From: Zhengitettix transpicula
Taxonomy: Eukaryota; Arthropoda; Insecta; Orthoptera; Tetrigidae
Direction of reading: 5' to 3'
Assembly: GCA_037074705.1 (NCBI GenBank)
Contig: CM073594.1
Span: 78,741,009 to 78,805,008, forward strand
Length of the DNA stretch: 64,000 nt
A program made the translations under genes and the position numbers. The notes under the pieces are model-generated. The model ran no database searches and had not been told where the DNA came from. It worked only from the letters and a program-made list of their open reading frames with translations. Each line of letters opens with the position of its first letter. The stretch's first letter is position 1. Below, piece after piece: positions 1 through 12,300 of this stretch.

Positions 1-447
1 CTCCGCAATTTACTTGTGCATCCCTGCAAAGCCAACACCCTCACCCACCCACCTATGCTGGGTTGCAAACCTTGTGGTAGGAACAGATGCCATGTCTGCC
101 CTATCTTACAGCCCACCACAATCTTCGAGAATCACACAAAGGCATACAAAATAAAAGAAAACATCACTTGCCTCTTCTCCCACACAAATTAACTGTAGAC
201 TCTGCTCTGCATTTTATATAGGCCATCAAAAAGATCCCTCCCTGAACGAATAACAAACCACCACAGCACTGTCAAACTTCATGAAATTCAATTCCCAGTA
301 GCTGTTCATGCTAAAAGCCACAACACAAACAATTTCACTCATTATCCTTAAAGCTCTGCCCCCTGATTCATCACACAGCCATCTGTGGGAACTCTCTTTC
401 CAACATTTCTTACAGTCTAGGCAAAGCTCTGGACTCAAGAACCTTTA
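1..447 (+). mobile_element. Penelope-like element fragment: linker and GIY-YIG region
   Basis: From base 1 an open frame reads LRNLLVHPCKANTLTH and then a Cys-rich CKPCGRNRCHVCP block up to a stop at 190. This is the segment that follows the reverse transcriptase in Penelope-like elements (the usual motif is RNLRDLLVRA). After a frame break, about 213-445 resembles the GIY-YIG endonuclease (KRSLPERITNHHSTVKLHE, then QFPVAVHAKSHN). Frameshifts and stops make it a pseudogene. It sits in the intron just 5' of the first visible thrombospondin exon and continues beyond the window edge. The minus-strand open frame over it is a shadow. Confidence 0.7.
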
Positions 448-1079
448 AATAGTGTCCTTCCTACCTGCGACCCCTACTTGCACGAGTCCATGTAAGTATG
501 TATGAGCATGCTTATGCATGTATGTATGTATGTGTATGCATACATATGTGTGTGTGCATGTGGGTTGTTATGTATGGATGTTTATATGTATGTATAAAGT
601 GCTATGTATGAATGATAGCCAACAAAACCTTTCCAATGCTCCGAGCTTCACTTGAAAGAGAAAGTTAGTGGCCTGATGGGGTGTTTATTGTTTATGAGCT
701 ACTAGCCGCATGGTGATCAAAACTCCACAGTCCGCAGACGACTCTAGTCTACTTGGCCCAAGACCCATCTCTCGACTGAGCTTTCTTAGACAACGTAAAC
801 AACATCAACAGTCACTCGACTGAGACTGCCCTCAGGCTAGCCTTCTCCACTACTGCCTCTGGTGCTCGACTGCTGCACTACACTTGACTGAAGCTGGTGC
901 TCAGCTGCTGCTTGACTGACCAACTGATTTCTGTGTTTACTTCTCAAGGCTTTTATACCTTTATCTCAGGACACATTTTGACCCAGGGTTAAATGCTTGT
1001 AAACATTTGGCGTAACATCACTTGTATTGTCGAACTGAAGACAGAAAATCTTAAATAAAATAAATTCCTTAGTAATCTC

Positions 1080-1082
<3 letters not shown>
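448..1082. other. Intron DNA with ATGT-rich tract and CTCGACTGA repeats
   Basis: Positions 490-610 are a degenerate ATGT/ATGC simple-sequence run. Positions 700-930 have markedly higher GC than the surroundings and repeat variants of ctcgactga several times, which suggests the end or internal part of a mobile element I could not classify. No coding potential was seen. Confidence 0.4.

Positions 1083-1130
<48 letters not shown>
1083..1130. repeat. (TA)24 microsatellite
   Basis: An uninterrupted TA dinucleotide tract of 48 bases, read directly from the sequence. Confidence 0.97.
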
Positions 1131-1133
<3 letters not shown>

Positions 1134-1887
1134 ACACTTTTGGATAGGAAGAGTTTACCTTAAATAAACATTTGATTCAGTCAGGCTGTGCAGAAATAAA
1201 AAACTTAGTTTTCAAGGTCGTGAGTCACCATTTTCAGAAGAGTAGGTCTGAATATTTATTGGCCAGCCAGAAAAAAACATTGATGTTTTGTAAATAACTT
1301 GTAAAAGAATATATTTAATAAAAATTTCGAATGCATTTGAATTAAATATAGACTTTTACAGTGGAAAAGTTGGATATAATTTTATATGCGAAACATTGAA
1401 TTTTAATTTTTAGAAGCATTTAATTATTATTTTTAAAATGTATTACTGAATAAAAATAATATATATCAATTTAAATGACCATCATGTAGAGAACTAAGGT
1501 TACAAATTTCAACATATTGAGAAAAAAAAGAAAAATACATTCTTAATATTTTTTATTTTTAAAGATTGATAAAACTAATGATATAAAATATTAAGTAACT
1601 TACTTAAGGTGATAATCTTATTTGACTGTTTATTCAAAATTATCTAAGTAAATGTGGGTTACTATTTTGTATTACCTTTATATCACAAATGACCAATTAG
1701 TAAGTCATAAAATATTTTACAAAAATTTAATATTGTTTGTAAATTTGTAGGTAAACATTGTTATATTGTTCATTATGGTTCTTTGAAATATATTTTATCA
1801 CATTTGTATTACGTACCTAATTATTCATTAAAATATGTTAATAAAATATTTTAGCACTCAGTTTGTTATTCATGATGTGTTTTGCAG

Positions 1888-4800
1888 TGTGACCTGGCTG
1901 AACCATGTGATCCAAATGTTAGATGCACAAATCTGCAGCCAGGTTTTCAATGTGATCCATGTCCACCAGGAATGACTGGTAGCTCTGGCCGTGAAGGTGC
2001 AGGTCTTGAAGAGGCAAGAAGAGGTCGTCAATACTGCACAGATATAGATGAATGTGCTGATGGGCGCAATGGTGGTTGTGTGCCAAATTCTGTTTGTATT
2101 AACAGGCTTGTAAGTTTATTGAATAAAAGTTCCACTTCAACCTCACTAATTTAACATTTTTTATTGCAGTACACTTTACTTTATATGCCATAATTAAGAT
2201 ATTTTGACTTGCAATTTTCTTACTAACTGAGGTTCCAATAACTTAACTAGTTACAATTGAAAATACATTGGGGTTTTTGTTGTATGGCAGACGAGTAAAT
2301 ACAGTTCTTAGATAAAACAAAACCTTAAAAAAAATTTAAACTTTTGGTTATGAAACAACTTTTACAGGTCAAAATTATAACAACTCAGGAGCTTTTGTTC
2401 ATTTGAACATAATCATCTGAGTGTTGTACATTAAAAAAAAATGCTCAACCTCAACAACAGCACTGAGTCAACACGAATATGCGTGACTCTCACAGTTTCC
2501 ATGTACACTAGAGTGAACGAATGCTCCTGAGTTTTTATATTTTTGACATGTGAAAGTTGTTTCATAAATAAAATTTGACAAATTTTTAAGGTTTAGTTTT
2601 ATTTAATACATTGGGTTGTTAACCAAATTAACTTGTTTGTAGAATCATTTATTAGCTGGTCTGTTTTATACTTAACTGTTTGCAAATAAGTCAGTGACAA
2701 TATACTATAATGTGGGATGTTGGGAATGATAGGTTAAATTTTTTTATATCATAATTGTTTTTACTTATGATTCAAATTAATACTTAATTATATAATCTTA
2801 ATTTACAGACCAACTTTAATTTAAGAAGCAAAGAAATACAAAGAAAAAATTTACGTACATCTGGACATTTTTTATTATTATTTATTAGACAAAACTTTTA
2901 TCCCAAGATTATTTGTTGGTTACATGCAGTTTACAGTGAATAATGAATAAGAAAGGTAGCCAATTCAGACAAAAAGAGTAATATAAATACCACACAATGT
3001 TTCTAGTACCCTTGTCCCTTTCATCATGTGCTAATAAGAGCCTAGAGAAACACTACTGCACTTGTCAATTGACAACACTCAAAAGTGACGAAAATGCAAC
3101 GACAATGGGAAAGCCGAAGGGTTAGCATAACAATAAGGGAGCTACAACAATGGGAAAACAGAAAGTTCAGCATAATAATAAGGGATCATAGCAATTATTG
3201 AGTTTAATAGTGTCTGTTTGTACATTAATAGCTGTGATGTTTGACTTAATGTGAAGCATCTCTGAAATGAGTTTGGAATTGTACCTGGTGTCAATGTCTA
3301 AAAACTTAGCATTTTGCTAATCAAATGTATGTTTAGAATTTATTATAAGTTTGGATACTACAGATTATTTATCAATAGGAAGTTTGATATTAGATATATG
3401 TTCTGTGATACGAGTATTAAGGGAACGTTTTGTTTGCCCTATGTAACAGGAATTACAATTAGAGCAAGAGATTTTGTAAACAACACAATGTTTGCTGTAA
3501 GTGTCAAGTTGGTCCTTGTGGTTTTTAATCAAGTATGAAAGGGTATTAGTGGATCTGTAAATGATGGATATTTGATATTCTTTGAATATTTGGACAAATT
3601 TGTAGTAAGGGAGTAATAGAATTTACAGTATATACCATTTAAATTATGTACACAATTAACATGTGCACTTGGTAATTAGGTTAGTCCATTAATTAATTTT
3701 TTTTGTTTCCTTAATTTGTCTATCTAAGAGGATAAGTTGTGGGAGCGTGAGGGTAGTGCTGATTATTGAGTTTGATAGGTTGGGTGGTGGGTGGGTTCTG
3801 TGGGTGTGATGATGGGGTGGGCTAGGAGGTGCCTGAGTGTTCTGGGGGAAGGATGTGATTGATTGGGTGTTTTTATTTGAGGCGACATGAGTGTAGTGGT
3901 GGGGTAGGGTTGCTGTTGAGGCATTGAATTGAAGTGTTAGGATGGTTAATTAGTGAGACTACAGATTTGGTGATTAAGGAATTGACTTTGGGAACTTTAA
4001 TGTCAGGGTGGATGATGGAGGAAAAGTTAATAATGGTGTGAAGGATTATGTATTGTTTGTATTTTGGGGAATGGGTTTTGATTTTTACTCCCCATGTGGA
4101 TGAGGCATAAGGTTGTATTATGGAGAGACATAAGAGGTGTTTTGTGCTGATGGTGAGTGGGGCTTTTTTGGAAGGGGGGGGGGGTTATATAGAGTTCTGA
4201 ATTTATGGTTGATTTTGGAGAGGAGGAGATTAATGTGTGGTTTCCATGACAGTTTTGAATCAAAGGTGAGTCATACATATGTCTGTACAATATTTCAATT
4301 GTGCTCACATGTTAAAATTCCAGTATAACTATTACATTGCTTTCCTTCTTGTTTTCATTTTTTATTAAGAATCAATTATGTGTTATAACTAAATTATTGC
4401 CAATATTAAATTCAAACTTTCCATTTACACTATTCTAGGGATCATATCAATGTGGTCAATGCAAACCAGGATTTGTTGGAAACCAAACTGTTGGATGTCA
4501 TACAGGACGAGGCATCTGTCCAGATTCCACAAGATGTGATCCAAATGCTGACTGTATTCTACGCAAAGGAGCCTATGAGTGCAGAGTGAGTAAAATGTAT
4601 TACAAGTGTTCTTTTGAAGATGAAGTTACTAAATAGTAATTTAATATTCAAATAATTGATTTTGAGAGGAGTATATATTATTATATATGTAATGCATGTA
4701 TATTTTATTGATTTTGACAGTTTTACAATTTACTGCATTTTTTATGTCCATATCTGATTTATTCATCTACTAAATAATATTGGGTGCTTGTGTGTGTTCC

Positions 4801-6284
4801 ACATGCAAAATTAAACATGTGGAACAATTTTGACCAAATTTTTCACACAGACAATTAAATTGTTACCTTATGAGGATCAAAAATATTTCCAGTACAATAA
4901 GGTGATAAAATATATTGCTGGTACCCAAAGAGAGTTCAAAATAATTCTGGTGCCCAAATATAAAAAATACTGCTCATGCCTTAAAGTAATGTTAAAAAAT
5001 GTGGCATTCTTGATTCCAATTAAATTATGTGTAGACCAAAAGGTTAATTTCAAATTAAATACTTTTCCCAACTTACATAAATATATACCTGGGTAACACC
5101 AGCATTCAGCAAATTTATATATAAATTGAACAGTTTACTTTCTTTATTATCTCAAAACTTTATTCTTCCTTTTTAAAACTAAAAAAGTTCACTCATTATT
5201 TCTATAAGATTAAACAATTACTATTCTATTAGAAATAGATTCATCCATGATAATGCCATTAATAACTTTAATATATAGTTTTTGGCAGAAGAAGAATGCG
5301 CGCTCAAAATTTATGAGACAGGAGTTCAGTTCGTGTTATGATTTGGTAGAGGACAGTCGGCTGGAAGGTTGTGCTGAACACAGATTGTTTGAAAATCGAC
5401 AAGACACTATATTAAAAATTTCAGTCTTGAGTTTGGCTGGAAGGTTGTTTAAGCAAAGATTGTTTTAAAATTGACGAGAGATTATATTAAAAACTTCAGT
5501 CTGGAGTTGGCTGGGAGCGTTGGTCAAGTTGAAATAGACGAGACCAAACATTTACCCTTACGCAAACAGAACTAGAAACCTGCAGTAAGCGGGGCAAGCT
5601 GCGAGTGACTCAACCGAGCTAGGGAGAGATGAAGCAGGGGTTCCTGGTTCCTGATTTTGAAATAGAAACATTTAAATTAGAATCTGTGAGTTCAATAGAA
5701 GCTGTGAAAAAAAACCGTCACTGTGCTTCGAAAGTTAAAAGTATCCTGGGCAGCCGTAACAAGAGAACAATAAATTCTGTAAACCGAATTAAAAGATATA
5801 TGTCAGATATCGTTCCTTTCTTATTGATAAAAAAATTATTTAAAGTAGAATCCATCTTTTAGTATTAATGTCGTCGACAAGCAAATTTCGTCTATGTTTA
5901 GACGAGTAAATATTTCCTTTTAAATCTAATTTTTGTGTTCTTTATTTATTTTTGTATGATTCACCATTATCAAACCCAGTTGAGACCCTTGAGAAACTGA
6001 GATATGTTTTTAAAATTGTATAATTGTTTCTAATTTTTTATAAATCAATTTCTTTTGTTTGTAAAATTAATTTATTTATTTTAAGTAAATTTTTATTAAT
6101 TATTACAATATATATATAATTGCAATATTGGTATGGAAAGGAAAGAGAGATAGGTTGTGGCTTACCTCAAAGTGAAGTGCAATGTAGCCATAAGGAACTG
6201 AAGGCTGTTCTTGAAATTTTCGGAGGTTCTCAGCCTCCTTCTTTAGGAAGGAGTATTACACAATTCCGTGCACCAGCCATACAT

Positions 6285-6342
<58 letters not shown>

Positions 6343-9300
6343 GACAGCATATATTCATGAATAATAAGTAACTCTTGGGTTTCCACCAGGTAATTTTGGG
6401 CTTAGGCCACAATGATTCAATGATGTTCAGTCATCTTTATAAAGTGAAAGCTGTCCTGTAGTGTCCAAGTCCTTTATATGTACACTACAGCATGGCTTTC
6501 ACTTGATACAGATGACAGTGAATGCCATTGAAACATTGTGGCCTAAGCCCATAATGGCTCAGGTGGAAGCCCAAAATTTACTTATTCAACATATTCACCA
6601 GGAATATCTTTGATATTTATAGTATTCATAGAAGTCATTAATATAAACATGAATATGTTGTATATAGAAAACTCAGTATTTATTTATATTTAATTATTAT
6701 AAAACTTTTATCCTAAGATTTTCAGATGGTTACATTTTATTTACAGTATACACAAAATTCAAATTATGTCCATAAATAACGTGCACTTGATAGGTTAATC
6801 TATTAATTTTGCATTTCCCCCCCTTAATTTATATATATGAGGAGCTATGTGGGAGTATGAGGGTTAACTGCTGATTATTGAGTTTGATAGATTGGATGGA
6901 ATTGGTGGGTGGAATCTGTGGGTTAGGATGTGCCCGAGGGTTCTGAGGAAAGACTTAGATTGATTTGGCATTGACTCTGTATTTATTTCACACCATAACA
7001 CAATGTTTTTAATTTATTTTTCTTAAAATTTTAATCCAAAGAGTTAACAATTCTGTTAACTTAAACAAGTAAAAGAAAGTAAATATTTAACTTGGACACT
7101 TTAAACAGGTCCTGCCCTTGTGTTCATTGTTGAGAGTTTGGGGGGGGGGGGGAGTTTGGATATCTATTTATTGAACATTGAGTTGGTTTTATGTGTAGGG
7201 AAATAAGTGGGTAAGATGGTAGATTATTAAGGGAAGGTGATTGTGGAGTGTATGGTGACGGTAGCCGTCAGGAGATACCTGAGTGCTCACATGGAGGATG
7301 TTGTCTATGGGGAGTTTAAAAAGTATTTATTGATGTGTGATTCTTAATTATTGTTCTGTCTTATAATTTTGAATATTTTTATCTATTCTACAGTGCAAAA
7401 TTGGATGGGCAGGTGATGGTCATATTTGTGGTTCAGATCGGGACTTAGATGGTTGGCCTGATGAAGACTTGGGGTGTTCTGATGATAGATGCAGAAAGGT
7501 AAATAAAAGAAAAACTCAATCTAAACAATAATTCTGTATTGATGGTATCAGAAAACACTTCAAATTGTAATTGAATGTTTTCCAATATTTCTTAATAATT
7601 GTTTTAGGACAACTGTATTAGTGTGCCAAACTCTGGACAAGAAGATGCTGATAAAGATGGTGAGGGTGATATTTGTGATAAAGACGCTGACAATGATGGC
7701 ATACTTAACAGTCCTGTAAGTGTTCTAAATGAAATTAAATATGATTAATGTTTTTTTTAATCTGATGGCATCTGGTTCAGTGTTAAATACAAATACTTGT
7801 CAAACACTCAAGCACTGAGTAATACTTGTGAGAAAATTTGTTGTTTCATTGGAAACAATGTATTTTATTCTAAATTTAAATATCTAGTGATTCAATAATT
7901 TACCATCATCAATTCATATTTATTACAGGACAATTGTCCTCTAGTGGCTAATCCTGACCAACTTGATTCTGATGTGAATGGAGGAGACAAACAAGGGGAT
8001 GCCTGTGATAATTGTCCCACAATACCAAACTTTGACCAGGAAGATGTTGATAAAGATGGCACTGGAGATGCATGTGACTCTGATATGGATAATGATGGTA
8101 ATTATTGACTGTTAAGCAACTTAAATGATTTTTTTTATTGTATTGTATATTTATTTAATCCAGAAATATTGATGTGCAAGAATAGGACAAGTCAAGTGAT
8201 AACTTAATAGCTAAGTATATGGCATGTTAAATATAAAAGATGAATATTATAATAAATAAAACTACATAATTACATATACAGTTGAAGAAATACATACAGA
8301 CACATTTAAAGTTAATGGAGGTTGGCATTCAGATACCCTTTTACAGAAAATTTACATCTGTATTTAGAAAATTAGCCAAAAGAAGAAATGATATACATAT
8401 GACATATACTGAAAGTAATATGGTATTTATATTATAACTTCTTTTGCCTGTATGTAGCTATTTTTCTTATTGCTCTTGTACAGAGTAGAAACAGTGTTTT
8501 TCCAATCATCTATTTACATTATATCTAAATGTAGCAGGCTTCCCTTCACATCAGCTGGTAGTTTATTATACTACACCACTCCAATATAATTTAGACCAGT
8601 TTGGCATATTTTAAGCCTTGTGTGCAAGAATGTCACTGTTCAGGCTGAACCTATCATAGTTTTTATTAATAAAGTGGACCATTTCCATTATGTATATGCA
8701 AAGGACAGGAAGTATCCCAAATTTGCTGAAAATGGGTCTGGTAGGAGATTGGAAAGGTATAATTTTTAGAACTTTTTTTGTAGAGTAAGTACTTTCTTGT
8801 GATTGTATCCCCAAAAAGGTATCCCAACTGATATTAGTGAGTTAATATAAGTAAGTAGGCTTTATGAAGAGTAGCAATGCCACAGATTTTATTCAAATAA
8901 ATGCATAACAGATGGAGTTCAGTTTATAACAAATATATTCTATTTCTAGGTTTCACTGTAAATTATCAATATCCAAATACCCAAGAATTTAGTGCACAGT
9001 GAGTTGTTTGTCAATACACTTCCTAATTTTATACTGTGTAGTTTAAAATTCATAAAAAATTGTCTGTATTCAATAGAAGCTTATTTGTATACAGCCAGTT
9101 GAGTAGCTGATTGTTAGTTTCATTTATGACAGAGAGGACCTCTTTTTACTTACCAGTAAAGGGTAAAGTTGTGTCATCAACAAAAAGACTTGTCACTGGT
9201 GAAGCAATGTTATGTGGCAAATCATTAATAAATTAGTAACATTTGGCCACTTTAGGACTGGAGAAGGCTTTTTAGCCACCAATAGTGGTGAATTCAACAA

Positions 9301-12300
9301 ACTGTTTCCTGTTAGTTGGATAAGATTTAAACCAGTCATTACAGGTCCCTCTGATTCCCATATCTTCCAGCTTATTATTGGTTCAATAAATCAAATTCCT
9401 TACAAAAGCAATCTCTTTGTTATTAAAGGCTAACAAAATTTTGTTCAAAAAATGCATGTAAAGCTTCGTGGATTGATTTTTCTTTTCTGAACCCAAACTG
9501 ATTTCTGTATAATAACTTATTACTTTCAAGAAAAACAATCACCTGATTGAACACAACTTTTTCTAGGATTTTTGATAAACCTGTTAGTATTGAAATAGGC
9601 TAGTAATTTGAAACATCATGTTTACTCTCTTTCTTGTGTAAGGAAATAACTTTTCATAATTTGAAAATTTCTGGGAATTCTCCAGTGGATAGTGAGTCAT
9701 TAATGATGTCACATAAGGGAGCTACTATATGAGATCCAATATGTTTCATAATAAAATAAGATATGAAATTTGTACCAGCTGTCATAGGGTTTGACTCTGT
9801 GTTGATTATTTTTAATAGATCTTTTGACATCAAAGGTGGAAAAAATGGTGAGTTATTAGAAATTGTGTGTGTAGCTGTGAAAGACACAGGTAGTGTTGGT
9901 ATTTGTGTTCAACAATATAACATAACTGAAGATTTGTATTAAGATAAGTGTTAATGAAACTGCTCATGTGTGAGGTGTAATAAAACTTATATTATCACTT
10001 CTCTCTGAGCATTAGTTTATTAAGAAACATGGGTTTCATATTTTATACTAAGTTTGATTGATTAAGAGAAATATTAAGATCTAAATTAGTAAAATGTTAT
10101 TTAAACATGTGCATTTGCATATAAGCAAAAAATACTGTAGCTTTAGTTCTGTATTGTACTTCATTGAATAATAACATTGTCAGAAGTTGAAAGAACCTAT
10201 TATATAGTTTAAGAAAAAGTTGATTTAGTTATGTTACAAAACATCTTCATATAATGTGTGCTATCAGTAACTAATAATAATTATTATTTATTTACTATAA
10301 AACTTTTATCTTTCGATTTTCAGATGGTTACTCATTACTACAGTATGTACCATATTAAAGTGTTGTTACAATATTGAAAAGCTGTACATAATTAATGTGT
10401 ATGCTTAATAGTTAGGATAATTCATTCATTAACCTAATTTTGCATTTTTTAAATGTTAATTTTCAATGTTTTGTGAATAAAATACACAATTATGTTATTG
10501 TAATAGCAACATAAATCGTATTGTTTAGATCTTAACTGTAAAATTGCAAATTAGATTTTTCTGTTTTGTAATTAGGAATACCAAATCAGTTTGACAACTG
10601 TCCAAGGAAAGCTAATTCAGACCAGAGAGATATAGATAGTGATGGGTTAGGAGATGTTTGTGATAACTGTCCAGATGTACCCAACACCAATCAAGAAGAT
10701 GCTGACAGTGATCTTATAGGAGATGTTTGTGACAGTGATCTTGACAGGGACAGGTATCTGAATCTAAATATATAATTCAATAATGAACTTGTGTATTTAA
10801 AATTATGTGCATGCATACTTCTAATATTTGAAGATATTAAAATATTTATTAATTTCAGAGATGGTATACAGGACAATGTTGACAATTGTCCAAAAATTGC
10901 CAATAGTGATCAGCTTGATACTGATGGAGACGGCAAAGGAGATGAGTGTGATACAGATGCTGATGGAGATGGAATTTTAAACCACAAAGATAACTGTCGC
11001 TTGGCTCATAATCCTCAGCAGGAAGATGTTGATCGTATGTACATAAATAATTCTTTTTTTTATACCATAATAACTTTCCCACACTCTTTAAGCCCTGGCT
11101 TAATAAAGTAACAATCTTTGTGAAATAACATTCCAATAATTTCAATCATTATATATGCTTGGCTGGCCTTAAGGGAAGGTTGCTGGGATGGCCATCCATA
11201 GTCCATGCTAGTAAAAGATGTACACCACTATTGAAATTAATAATATATTATTAAAAACAAACTAAACTAATGAACTATATATGACAATTGTTTTTAGAAT
11301 AAACTCAATAATTGAAACTATTTAATTCTGATACTGTCCCCCACTTAATTTTTCATACTAAATCAAAGGTATTTGCTCTTTTCTTATTGAATTGTGAGAT
11401 TAAGAGAAATAAATGGGCTACATTTTTTAAGAACACAAGAACCAAGAGTGATATAACTGCACAACACAGATGACAAAATCAAAAGCTATGTTTTTTTTTA
11501 GTTTGTCACCTGTATTGTGCAGTTATATTTTTCTTGGCTCTTGTGTTTTCTGTAGCACCTGAAGAAAGGAACAAGGTTTCCAGAAAATTTGTGTGGCACT
11601 TATATCATCACTTCTTTTGTCTGATTTGGCTATTTTATCTTATTATTAATTTTCAAAACAGATGTGCAATATTTTCATTTCAATTAGTATTCATATTGAA
11701 AAATTCAATATACAGTGTAAAACCACATGGAAGATATTGGAATGAACATTTTGACATGTGAAGAAATATCCATAATGAAATTTATCCCTTTGTATATGAC
11801 TTATAATATATGGAAGGTAAATCAGTATTAAATGATTTCATTGATGAAATACTTGTCCTAACACAAAATTGCTTGAATTCTTTGTATCTATAAAATATTA
11901 TTAATAAACCAACCATTATTTGGAATAATAGTCAGGAGACAACCACTCATATTAAAATTATGTAGACAGGTCCAAAATGAAAAATTGGAATAAAATACCA
12001 TTTAATTTGAGAGAAATTTATGGAAGGATCCATTGAGTTTAGTGACGTCAAACCAAAATATAGCAGATATTTTGACAAAATTGGTTTGTTACAATCCTCT
12101 ACAGGAGGATAATAGGGAAACATTTTCAATATCTACAGATTCTGAAAAATGATTGTGTGGTGTTTGTATTTTTCTGTATTGATACTAGTGTCAATTGTTA
12201 ATCACAGTTAGTTGTTTATATTTGCATTTCATACATGAGCTTTGATTGAAAGCATTTCTTCTGATTTTGAATTCCATCTCTTAATTTCCTTCAAAATCAT

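Noticed and set aside
226..438. Minus-strand open frame as a gene
   Set aside because: It is the antisense shadow of the plus-strand Penelope-like GIY-YIG fragment.
4027..4308. 93-codon Pro/His/Thr-rich minus-strand frame as a protein
   Set aside because: It is the complement of a G/T-rich repeat; the bias comes from composition, not coding.
5629..5862. 77-codon open frame as a small gene
   Set aside because: It lies inside an LTR-like repeat block, has no family match, and its composition fits chance.
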